Origin: Chromatiaceae bacterium
GTDB taxonomy: Bacteria; Pseudomonadota; Gammaproteobacteria; Chromatiales; Chromatiaceae
Direction: 5' to 3'
Length of the DNA stretch: 64,000 bases
Assembly (NCBI GenBank): GCA_024235315.1
Contig: JACKMP010000007.1
Span: forward strand, 97,680 to 161,679
Shown: positions 18,153-25,281 of the stretch, in pieces
How positions within the stretch are numbered: position 1 is the stretch's first letter
Layout of the letters: the number at the start of each line of letters is the position of its first letter
Translations under genes and position numbers: made by a program
The notes under the pieces: generated by a model
Database searches by the model: none
Seen by the model: only the letters and a program-made list of their open reading frames with translations
Told to the model about the DNA's origin: nothing

Positions 18153-18551
18153 GTGCCTGTGTATTCGAACAAGTTTCCCTGCCCCTGCTGCGGCCACAGG
18201 GTGTACGACCATCAACCCGGGTTTCACCAGTTGTGCCCAATCTGCGGTTGGGAGGACAGCCTCGACCAGCTGCGCTTTCCGAACATGCCGGGCAGTGCGA
18301 ATCACGTAAGCCTGGTCGAGGCGCAAAAGAACTACCTCGCCCATGGCTCTGCGGAACGCCGCAAGCGCGGCCAGACGCGCAGCCCGTTCGACGGTGAACC
18401 GCGCGACGAGCAATGGCGACCTGTTGACGCGCTGCGTGACAACATCGAGGAACCGCAGCGGGGTGAAAGTTATGCCGACTCTTACCCCTACGCGGATACC
18501 ACGGTCCTTTACTACTGGCGTTCCACCTATTGGCGACGCATCGTCGGCTGA
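18153..18551 (+). CDS. CPCC-type cysteine-rich protein
   Basis: The 132-residue product begins with a zinc-ribbon-like pair of knuckles, FPCPCCGH (Cys 10, 12, 13) and LCPICGWED (Cys 28, 31), followed by a conserved LVEAQKNYLAHGSAERR-type helix. This is the CPCC cysteine-rich family found in many bacteria and of unknown function; the Cys set suggests zinc binding. Translation starts at GTG 18153 with only a weak upstream GGGAG. It is a lone plus-strand gene between two minus-strand genes and ends 9 bp before the convergent srkA stop. Confidence 0.8.
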   Translation: MPVYSNKFPCPCCGHRVYDHQPGFHQLCPICGWEDSLDQLRFPNMPGSANHVSLVEAQKNYLAHGSAERRKRGQTRSPFDGEPRDEQWRPVDALRDNIEEPQRGESYADSYPYADTTVLYYWRSTYWRRIVG

Positions 18552-18560
18552 AAGGGCCGC

Positions 18561-19538
18561 TCAGTACAGGACCAGCGGCGGCTGGTGCAGTTCTTCCCAC
18601 TGATGCTCCAGATCGGCGACATGCTGTGACCAGTAGTGGGCCGATTCGGCCCAGGGGAAGGCGGCCGGGAAGGCGGGATCGGACCAGCGCCTTGCCAGCC
18701 AGCCGCTGAAGTGCAGTATGCGCAGGCCGCGCAGCGGTTCGATCAACGCCAACTCGCGCCGATCGAAATCGTGAAACATCTCGTAGCCTTCGAGCATCGC
18801 ACTGAGCTGGATGGTGCGCTCGCCACGGTCCCCGTGTAACAGCATCCACAGGTCCTGCACCGCCGGACCGTTGCGGCAGTCGTCAAGATCCACGAAATGT
18901 GGCCCCTCGTCGGTCCACAGGATATTGCCGTGGTGACAGTCGCCGTGCAGGCGCAGTGCGCGTGGTGCGATATGCCTGAACGCCTGCTCGATCGCCTCCA
19001 GCAGGCGCGTGCTGACCTCGGCATAACCGGCCTGCTCGTGCGCCGGCAGCAACGGGCTTTGCAGCACCTGTTCGCGTGCGGTCCACCCCATGTCGGCCAC
19101 ATCCAGGCGGGGGCGATGCTCGAACAACCGGGCCTGCCCGGCGAGGTGGATGCGCCCGATGAAACGACCGATCCACTCCAGCTGATCCAGGTCGCCGGCC
19201 TCGGGGGCACGCCCGCCGCGCCGCGGGAACAGCGCGAAACGAAAGCCTTCGTGGTGGAACAGTGTGACCCCGTCGCCGCGCTGCCAGGGTGCGACCACCG
19301 GTATCTCGTCGGCCGCCAGTTCGGTGGCGAAGCGGTGTTCCTCGATGATTGCGGCGTCGCTCCAGCGCTGCGGTCGATAGAACTTCGCGACCATCGGCGG
19401 CTGATCGTCCATGCCGACCTGGAACACGCGGTTTTCGTAGCTGTTGAGCGTCAACAGGTGGCCGTCGGGGACCATGCCGGTGCTGGCAACCGCATCGAGG
19501 ATGAGATCGGGCGTCAGGCGCTCGTAGGGGTGGGTCAA
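18561..19538 (-). CDS. srkA: Stress response kinase A (YihE/SrkA family)
   Basis: SrkA is a cytoplasmic Ser/Thr kinase with an aminoglycoside-phosphotransferase-like fold that protects cells against envelope and antibiotic stress. The 325-residue product is the length of the E. coli protein (328). Matches are LTLNSYENRVFQV, MVAKFYRPQRWSDAAIIEEH, catalytic LRLHGDCHHGNILW, and the metal-binding FVDLDDCRNGPAVQDLWML. The start is set at TTG 19538 because it overlaps the upstream glutaredoxin stop by 4 nt (TTGA) and aligns with the family N-terminus; the next ATG is too far in. In E. coli srkA is next to dsbA, so pairing with a thiol-redox gene is a shared theme. Confidence 0.92.
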   Translation of the reverse strand: MTHPYERLTPDLILDAVASTGMVPDGHLLTLNSYENRVFQVGMDDQPPMVAKFYRPQRWSDAAIIEEHRFATELAADEIPVVAPWQRGDGVTLFHHEGFRFALFPRRGGRAPEAGDLDQLEWIGRFIGRIHLAGQARLFEHRPRLDVADMGWTAREQVLQSPLLPAHEQAGYAEVSTRLLEAIEQAFRHIAPRALRLHGDCHHGNILWTDEGPHFVDLDDCRNGPAVQDLWMLLHGDRGERTIQLSAMLEGYEMFHDFDRRELALIEPLRGLRILHFSGWLARRWSDPAFPAAFPWAESAHYWSQHVADLEHQWEELHQPPLVLY

Positions 19539-19783
19539 GTGTCGGCCGTTCTGTTCAACAGCGCATCGAGACGCGGGCGGTCGAAACCGTCGACCCGGGT
19601 GTCGCCGATCAGGATGACCGGAACCCCGCGTGCACCAAAACGCGCAAACGCCTTCTGCGCCCGGGCATTCTGCTCCACGTCGAATTCCTGGAAGCGCAGT
19701 CCCCGGTGCTGAAAGTACTGCTTCGCGCGGCGGCAATGCGGGCAGTTGCGGGTGGTGTAGAGGGTGATGCGCGGTGTGTTCAT
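19535..19783 (-). CDS. Small glutaredoxin-like protein
   Basis: The 82-residue protein is a minimal glutaredoxin fold. It begins ITLYTTRNCPHCRRAKQYF, with a CPHC active site at about residues 14-17, and later shows the cis-Pro loop GARGVPVILIGDTRVDGFD, typical of NrdH/glutaredoxin-like proteins. It would reduce disulfides or bind glutathione in the cytoplasm. The stop codon overlaps the srkA TTG start, so the two are translationally coupled, which suggests a joint role in thiol or envelope stress. purC lies just downstream of this unit on the plus-coordinate side, on the same strand and upstream in transcription. Confidence 0.88.
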   Translation of the reverse strand: MNTPRITLYTTRNCPHCRRAKQYFQHRGLRFQEFDVEQNARAQKAFARFGARGVPVILIGDTRVDGFDRPRLDALLNRTADT

Positions 19784-19804
19784 TGTGTCTTGCGGGCGGA
19801 CTGC

Positions 19805-20689
19805 TCAGTGACCCGTCAGCCGCGTTTCCGCCTCACGGTACTTCGCCGCCGTTCTGTCGATAATGTCCTGTGGCAGCATCGGGCCGGGTGGGGTCTTGTC
19901 CCAGTCCAGCGTTTCCAGGTAGTCGCGCACGAACTGCTTGTCGAAACTCGGCGGGCTGGAACCCGGCTGGTACTGATCGGCCGGCCAGAAGCGCGACGAG
20001 TCCGGGGTCAGTATCTCGTCGATCAGGTGCAGCCTGCTGTCGGCATCAACGCCAAACTCGAACTTGGTGTCGGCGATGATGATCCCGCGTTCCAGCGCAT
20101 AGGCGGCGCATTCGCTGTAGATGCGCAATGCGGTGTCACGTACCTGGGCCGCGAGGTCCGGTCCGAGCAGCGCCACGGTGCGCTCGAAGTCGATATTCTC
20201 GTCGTGGGCGCCGGCCTCCGCCTTGGTCGAAGGTGTGAAGATCGGTTGCGGCAGACGGTCGGCCATGCGCAGGCCCGGTGGCAGTCCGATACCGCAGACA
20301 CCACCGGTCGTCTGGTAGTCTTTCCAACCTGAACCGATCAGGTATCCGCGGACGATCGCCTCGACCGGCAGTGGCTTGAGCTTTTTCACGACGATCGCGC
20401 GTTCACCCAGTGCGGCACGTTCTGCCGGGTCACGGACGACCTCTGACAGCGGGCGATCGCTCAGATGATTGGGGATGATGTGGCGTGTGCGGGCGAACCA
20501 GAAGTTGGCCACCCGGGTCAGCACCTCGCCTTTGCCCGGGATCGGCTGCGGCAGGACGACATCGAATGCCGACAGGCGGTCGGTGGTCACGATCAGCAGA
20601 TGATCCGCGTCGACCTCGTAGACGTCGCGAACCTTTCCCCGATTGATCAGCGTCAGGCCGGACAGTTCGGAGTGGTGCAGGGCATTCAT
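19805..20689 (-). CDS. purC: Phosphoribosylaminoimidazole-succinocarboxamide synthase
   Basis: PurC joins CAIR and aspartate with ATP to make SAICAR in purine synthesis. The 294-residue protein is the longer, yeast-like form common in this group. Signatures are GKVRDVYEVDADHLLIVTTD, RLSAFDVVLPQPIPGKG, the KLKPLPVEAIVRGYLIGSGW segment, IIIADTKFEFG and LIDEILTPDSSRFWP. ATG 20689 gives the conserved N-terminus but has no good ribosome binding site; the leader is made of repeated AAGC units (AAGCAAGCGAGCAAGC). It is followed 21 bp later by the glutaredoxin-srkA pair on the same strand. Confidence 0.96.
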   Translation of the reverse strand: MNALHHSELSGLTLINRGKVRDVYEVDADHLLIVTTDRLSAFDVVLPQPIPGKGEVLTRVANFWFARTRHIIPNHLSDRPLSEVVRDPAERAALGERAIVVKKLKPLPVEAIVRGYLIGSGWKDYQTTGGVCGIGLPPGLRMADRLPQPIFTPSTKAEAGAHDENIDFERTVALLGPDLAAQVRDTALRIYSECAAYALERGIIIADTKFEFGVDADSRLHLIDEILTPDSSRFWPADQYQPGSSPPSFDKQFVRDYLETLDWDKTPPGPMLPQDIIDRTAAKYREAETRLTGH

Positions 20690-20801
20690 TGCTTGCTCGC
20701 TTGCTTGGGAACCGCGCAAGTATAGCGTCGCGCCCGTCTTGGTGGCATCTTTGCAGGTGGGTCAACTGCGAGAGCCATGTGTGCACGTGAACAAGCCGAA
20801 T

Positions 20802-21230
20802 ATGACTGATCAGCCTTTTCTCAGCGCGTTTCGTGGCAGTTTCACCTCGGCGCTGCGTTGGCCCCAGTTGGATGCACTGTGGGACAAAGTGCGAGCCAGG
20901 CCGCAGGGATGGTTCATCTATGCCATCGGTGAACGGGTGCCGGTGGCTGCCGCGGACGCCACGGACCTGCTGCAATTCGTCGACGAGATCGACGCGCTGC
21001 TGCGGCGCGAACACGACGAGGACTACTGCGGCATCGTCTATGCCGATGACCCGAAGGCCCCGTCGATGGTCAAGATCTATGATCCCCACAACCTCGGTGT
21101 CTCGTGCGGCTACAGCAACAATCCACCGTTGCCGGGCTGGGTGCTGAGCCGCATTCCACCGGTAGACCTCGAGGCGACGCGCCAGACTGCGGGGCGCCGA
21201 CGGTGGTGGCAACGCCTGTTCCCGGGTTAG
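20802..21230 (+). CDS. Conserved hypothetical protein, 142 aa
   Basis: I do not recognise a named family. The protein is soluble and acidic in its middle, with a basic, Trp-rich end (RRRWWQRLFPG). Distinctive stretches are ALWDKVRARPQGWFIYAIG, LLQFVDEIDALLRREHDEDY, YADDPKAPSMVKIYDPHNLG and PPLPGWVLSRIPP. The look is of a conserved cytoplasmic protein rather than a shadow frame. ATG 20802 is taken as the start; an in-frame GTG at 20787 is an alternative and neither has a strong ribosome binding site. It is divergent from purC, with about 110 bp between the starts. Confidence 0.7.
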   Translation: MTDQPFLSAFRGSFTSALRWPQLDALWDKVRARPQGWFIYAIGERVPVAAADATDLLQFVDEIDALLRREHDEDYCGIVYADDPKAPSMVKIYDPHNLGVSCGYSNNPPLPGWVLSRIPPVDLEATRQTAGRRRWWQRLFPG

Positions 21231-21373
21231 CCGGCGGCAATAGCCGCTGCCGTTGCAGGGTATGGCCGATATCGGCTGGATGCTAATATCCGACCAAATT
21301 ACAGGGTTTCGGCGCGTGTGCCGCAAACCGCCCACCCGTCAACGTGGCCGATCGGGCACACCCGGAGCAGCAT

Positions 21374-21805
21374 ATGAGCGATACCAGCCAGAGACAGGCC
21401 CTGAGCGACATCACGCTTGCTGTGATGGGGCTGCTCGATTCCTGGAAACTCGAGACCCAGGAGATCCAGGCGGTGCTGTGCCTGCCCGAAACCATGCGGG
21501 TGCGCGCTCTCAACAAGCTGCGCGAGGGGACCGACGTGCTGCCCGACAGCCCTGAGGTGCTGCGTCGTGCCGGTTACCTGTTGCGGATTTCCGAGGCCCT
21601 GCGCACCACCTATCCGCTCAATCCGCGGATGGCGGGGCGCTGGGTCCGCCAGGGCCACCGTCGGTTCGGTCGGCGTTCGCCGCTGTCGATCATCCTGCGC
21701 GACGGCGAAAGCGGCCTGATCGCCGTCCTTTCGGAACTCGATTGCACCTTCTCCTGGGATCTGACCGGATCCCAGTCCATGGGCTATCGCCCGACCCAGT
21801 CCTGA
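21374..21805 (+). CDS. MbcA/ParS/Xre-like antitoxin-domain protein
   Basis: The 143-residue protein resembles the MbcA/ParS/Xre (DUF2384) antitoxin group. It has an N-terminal helical region (MGLLDSWKLETQEIQAVLCL) that may bind DNA. The toxin-binding helical domain follows, seen as VLRRAGYLLRISEALRTTYP, GRWVRQGHRRFGRRSPLSII and a final L-rich helix. In the family the partner is a RES-domain toxin encoded next door; here the neighbours are a hypothetical gene and a chemoreceptor, so it is an orphan or a transcription regulator. ATG 21374 is chosen over an upstream ATG at 21344 because it starts the conserved part. The family call is from pattern only. Confidence 0.6.
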   Translation: MSDTSQRQALSDITLAVMGLLDSWKLETQEIQAVLCLPETMRVRALNKLREGTDVLPDSPEVLRRAGYLLRISEALRTTYPLNPRMAGRWVRQGHRRFGRRSPLSIILRDGESGLIAVLSELDCTFSWDLTGSQSMGYRPTQS

Positions 21806-21913
21806 TCGAAGTTAAAAAGTCTCAAGGCCGAACCTGGCCGGTCGCTACCCTGCGTTAAGGGCCGCCAGAGCCCGCGCACATTTCCGTGCGCATCAACGTT
21901 GGGTGAGACAGCA

Positions 21914-24040
21914 ATGAACAGAATCCTGGACTCCTGGTCGATCAAGCAGAAGCTGCGCGCGGCATTCGGTATCGTGCTGATTGTGCTGTTGGCGGTTTCG
22001 CTGGCGGGTCTTCGCGGTGCCTACCGCACCGAGGAAGATGCACGCCGGGTCGTCGAACAGATCCAGCCAGCGGTGCTGGCAGTCATGGAGCTGGAGAATC
22101 AGGTGCACCGCACGGCGGCCTCGATGGGCTTCTATTTGAAGAGTGGAGAGCCTGCGCACAAGGAGAGTTTCCTGGAGGACAACCGTGGGTTGGCGACAGC
22201 GCTGGCCAGTGCCCGTGATGCCCTCGACCGGCTCAACGATCCGGGCTCGATCCAGGAATTCGCGGCGATCGCCGAGAGGGTGCAGCAGTTTTCCGCGTAT
22301 GAGCCGCGCATCCTCGAACTCACGTCCGCCTCGGTAAAGAACATGCCGGCGATGTCGCTGGCCGAGCAGCACCTGAACCCGCGTCATATGGAAATCCTGC
22401 AGGCGATGGGTGAAATGCTGACCTCCGAGCAGGAGGCGCAGGAAGAGGTGATCACCGATCTGTCTGCCCTGGCGAAGACATCAACCGACGAATTCGGCAT
22501 GCAGGCAGCCGGCGTGGACGACGCCGCGATCGCCCGCCTGAGTGCACGCATCGGCGTATTGGAGGCCCTACAGGACCTGCGTTACACCTGGGGCCAGGTC
22601 ATCAACGGCATGCGTGGCTTCCTCGCCTTTCGCGATGCGGCACTGCGGGAGAACACGGAGCTGTACCTGCAGCAAAACGACCTGGCGTTGGAGCAGCTGC
22701 AGGCCGCTGCAGCCGATGACCGCCTGACATTCGAACAGACCGACGCCCTGGAGCGCCTGCAGGTTTCTCGCGCAGCCTACATCGATGCACTGCGCAAGGT
22801 GTTCGATGTGCACGGTGGCGACCAGGCTTATACCGATGTCTACCTGGTGCGCACCGAGATCGGGCCGTTGATGGCCGAACTGTCGCGACAGGCGCATACC
22901 CTCGTTGCCAGCCTGCACCAGCAGATCGACAGCCAGAGCGCCGCCCTGGCCGACCAGGCGTCTGCGACGCGTGGACTGGTATGGGTCCTGCTGCTCGGCG
23001 GGCTTGCGATCGGGGTTCTGGTTTCCTGGCTGATCAGCAGCAGCATCAGCTGCAAGCTCAATGCCGCGGTGTCGGCAATGGAGGAGATCGCCAACGGCGA
23101 TGGTGACCTGACGCGTGAGCTGGCCTTCAAAGGCAACGATGAGGTCGCTCGTCTCGCCCGGTCGTTCAACAGTTTCATGAACAAGATCCGCCACACGATC
23201 TGTGAGGTGGCAACCACGGTTCACCGGGTAAGCGCAGCGGCCAATCAGATGGCATCGGTCAGCCAGCAGGCCAGCACGGGAACCCAGCGTCAGCGGGCCG
23301 AAACCGAGCGGGTGGCGCATGCAACCACCGAGATGCTGTCGACGGCACACGAGGTCCAGGGCATGGCGCAGACCGGAGCGAACGCGGCCACTTCGGCCCA
23401 ATCGTCGGCGAAGCGTGGTCAATCGGTGCTGGCGGCCACCCAGGCCGAGATCAGCCGTCTCGCCGCCGACGTGGAACAGGCGGCGGCGGTGATTCACGAG
23501 CTCGAACAGGACAGTGAGCGCATCGGGGGCGTGCTCGACGTGATCCGCGGCGTCGCCGAGCAGACCAATCTGCTGGCGCTCAACGCGGCAATCGAGGCGG
23601 CGCGTGCCGGTGAGCAGGGCCGCGGATTCGCGGTGGTCGCCGACGAGGTCCGCAGTCTGGCGAGCCGCACCCAGGAGTCGACCGAAGAGATTCAGGGCAT
23701 GATCGAGCGCCTGCAGCAGGCATCGCGACATGCGGTCAGCGTGATGGAGACCGGGCGCGGGCAGGCACGGGATACGGTGCAGCACGCAGACGAGACGCGC
23801 CAGAGCCTGGAGGAGATCATCGAAAACATCGCCACGATCTCCGCCACCTCGGGCAGCATCGCTGCGGCGGTGGTCGAGCAGAGTCGCAGCGTCGACGATA
23901 TCAATCAGACCATGGTCACCATCAGCGAAGTGGCCGAGCAGACCAACCTGGGTGCGCAGGAGTTGGAGTCATCGACTGCGGAACTCGGTTCGGTATCGGC
24001 ACACCTGCAGCAGCTGATCAGCACCTTCAAGACCGGCTGA
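21914..24040 (+). CDS. Methyl-accepting chemotaxis protein
   Basis: A 708-residue transmembrane chemoreceptor. TM1 is at about residues 13-33 (AAFGIVLIVLLAVSLAGL). A mainly helical periplasmic sensor domain of about 315 residues follows, of no recognised ligand class. TM2 is at about 355-376 (WVLLLGGLAIGVLVSWLI). HAMP comes next (EMEEIANGDGDLTRELAFKG-like region). The cytoplasmic signalling hairpin has its tip at about residue 549, EQTNLLALNAAIEAARAGEQ, followed by GRGFAVVADEVRSLASRTQ. No CheR/CheB-docking pentapeptide is seen at the C-terminus. It is monocistronic, and the nearest chemosensory genes are the chpA/cheW pair at the window start. Confidence 0.93.
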   Translation: MNRILDSWSIKQKLRAAFGIVLIVLLAVSLAGLRGAYRTEEDARRVVEQIQPAVLAVMELENQVHRTAASMGFYLKSGEPAHKESFLEDNRGLATALASARDALDRLNDPGSIQEFAAIAERVQQFSAYEPRILELTSASVKNMPAMSLAEQHLNPRHMEILQAMGEMLTSEQEAQEEVITDLSALAKTSTDEFGMQAAGVDDAAIARLSARIGVLEALQDLRYTWGQVINGMRGFLAFRDAALRENTELYLQQNDLALEQLQAAAADDRLTFEQTDALERLQVSRAAYIDALRKVFDVHGGDQAYTDVYLVRTEIGPLMAELSRQAHTLVASLHQQIDSQSAALADQASATRGLVWVLLLGGLAIGVLVSWLISSSISCKLNAAVSAMEEIANGDGDLTRELAFKGNDEVARLARSFNSFMNKIRHTICEVATTVHRVSAAANQMASVSQQASTGTQRQRAETERVAHATTEMLSTAHEVQGMAQTGANAATSAQSSAKRGQSVLAATQAEISRLAADVEQAAAVIHELEQDSERIGGVLDVIRGVAEQTNLLALNAAIEAARAGEQGRGFAVVADEVRSLASRTQESTEEIQGMIERLQQASRHAVSVMETGRGQARDTVQHADETRQSLEEIIENIATISATSGSIAAAVVEQSRSVDDINQTMVTISEVAEQTNLGAQELESSTAELGSVSAHLQQLISTFKTG

Positions 24041-24058
24041 GGCGGCACCGCGGCGGCC

Positions 24059-24451
24059 TCAGATCAGGCCGTCGTGGCTGGATTCGTCGTCCGGCAGCAA
24101 CCGCAGCTGCTTCAGTTTCCAGCCGTTGCCCGCGTACTGCAGCAACATCTCCACGCCTTGTGCGATGTGCTCGCCCTGGGATGTGCGTGTACTTTCCAGC
24201 GCCTTGAACAGGATGTGTTGCGAGTCCGTCGTACGAACAGCGATTTTGCTGTAGCTCATGTCCGCGAGGAGGCCCTGCGGGAATTCGTGTGCGCATTGCC
24301 GGTACCAGTCCTGGTAGCCCAGGCTGTCGAATCCCGGCACGCCGAAGACGGCCACATCCGGCGAAATCAGTGCCATGTGCGCCTCCAGATCGTGCGCCAG
24401 CGCGGACCCGACAAACTCCTGCAACCAGGTATCGATTACCGTGCGTGTCAT
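24059..24451 (-). CDS. SnoaL/NTF2-like small protein
   Basis: The 130-residue protein has the layout of NTF2/SnoaL-like alpha+beta-barrel proteins. An N-terminal helix (VIDTWLQEFVGSALAHDLEAH) is followed by ISPDVAVFGVPGFDSLGYQDWYRQC, the helix with conserved aromatic residues. Strands with VEMLLQYAGNGWKLKQLRLLPD close the barrel. Such folds serve as enzymes or ligand-binding domains, and no catalytic residue set can be assigned. It is convergent with the chemoreceptor gene, 18 bp from its stop. No signal peptide is present. Confidence 0.6.
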   Translation of the reverse strand: MTRTVIDTWLQEFVGSALAHDLEAHMALISPDVAVFGVPGFDSLGYQDWYRQCAHEFPQGLLADMSYSKIAVRTTDSQHILFKALESTRTSQGEHIAQGVEMLLQYAGNGWKLKQLRLLPDDESSHDGLI

Positions 24452-24651
24452 TTGTGATCCCTACAGTCAAATACGGGCCGGAAATTTGAGCATACTGGCG
24501 ACGAATTATTCACATTGATTGCCGGTGCCATTTAGGGCAACTTGGGCGTCAATTCATCGGCGTGCTTTAGATTCGTGATGTAACGTGATGAAAATAAATG
24601 AAAAAAATAGCGGATTAGACGAGCCGGGCGTAGCGGAGGGACCAAGGGAAA

Positions 24652-25197
24652 ATGCGCGGAAAAGCATCCACAGAGTTATCCACAGCACGTGCGACGGCCC
24701 GTCGATGTGCCTTGCCGGCATGCTGGCTCATCGGTGCGGCGCTGCTCGGTGCCGCGATCGCTGATGCCGCGTTGCCGGAAGCTGCAACCGAACTGGCGGT
24801 GCGGGCGCAGCAGGGCGATGCCTGGGCTCAACTCAACCTCGGCGCCGCGTTCGATCAGGGCCTGGCTGGCCGGCCGGTCGACCCCGTGCAGGCGGTCTAC
24901 TGGTATCGGCAGGCCGCAGAGGCCGGAATCGCGGAGGCGCAGTTCAATCTGGCGCACTGTCTGGCAACCGGCACCGGTACGCCTCGTGACGATGCAGCGG
25001 CGCTGCGGTGGATGCTGCGCGCGGCCACGCAGGGCCTCGAGGATGCGCAATTCCTCGCCGGCGTCATGCTGGCCGATGGGATCGGCACCGCGGCGGACCG
25101 CACGGCGGCCCTGCTATGGCTGCAGCGGGCCGCAGATCGTGGTCATGCCGATGCCGCCGTGCTGCTGGAGCATTTGCGGCAAGGGGGGATGCCGTAA
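24652..25197 (+). CDS. Exported Sel1-repeat protein
   Basis: The 181-residue protein begins with an N-terminal basic stretch and a hydrophobic segment (CWLIGAALLGAAIADAALP), consistent with a Sec signal peptide. Four Sel1-like helical repeats of about 36 residues follow, seen as AWAQLNLGAAFDQGL, PVQAVYWYRQAAEAG, AEAQFNLAHCLATGTGTP and DAQFLAGVMLADGIGTA. Sel1 repeats mediate protein-protein contacts, often in the periplasm. ATG 24652 is preceded by AAGGGAAA. The first codons overlap a perfect DnaA-box sequence (TTATCCACA, 24676-24684). It is followed by typA after 84 bp. Confidence 0.82.
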   Translation: MRGKASTELSTARATARRCALPACWLIGAALLGAAIADAALPEAATELAVRAQQGDAWAQLNLGAAFDQGLAGRPVDPVQAVYWYRQAAEAGIAEAQFNLAHCLATGTGTPRDDAAALRWMLRAATQGLEDAQFLAGVMLADGIGTAADRTAALLWLQRAADRGHADAAVLLEHLRQGGMP

Positions 25198-25242
25198 CCG
25201 AGCGCGGCATGCTACACCATATCGTTGTTGCGGCAGTGCAGG

Positions 25243-25248
25243 TATAAT
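25243..25248 (+). promoter_or_regulatory. Probable -10 element of the typA promoter
   Basis: A perfect TATAAT lies 33 nt upstream of the typA GTG start, in the short gap after the Sel1 gene. The -35 region at 17 bp spacing is poor, so the call rests on the -10 match and position. Initiation here would leave a leader of under 30 nt. Confidence 0.5.
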
Positions 25249-25281
25249 CTCGCGCCTTTCACTCCAGCGGTAGCTCCCCCC

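Noticed and set aside
20643..20801. Longer N-terminus for the 142-aa hypothetical protein
   Set aside because: The upstream codons overlap the purC leader and do not look conserved. The ATG at 20802 is kept, with low certainty on the exact start.
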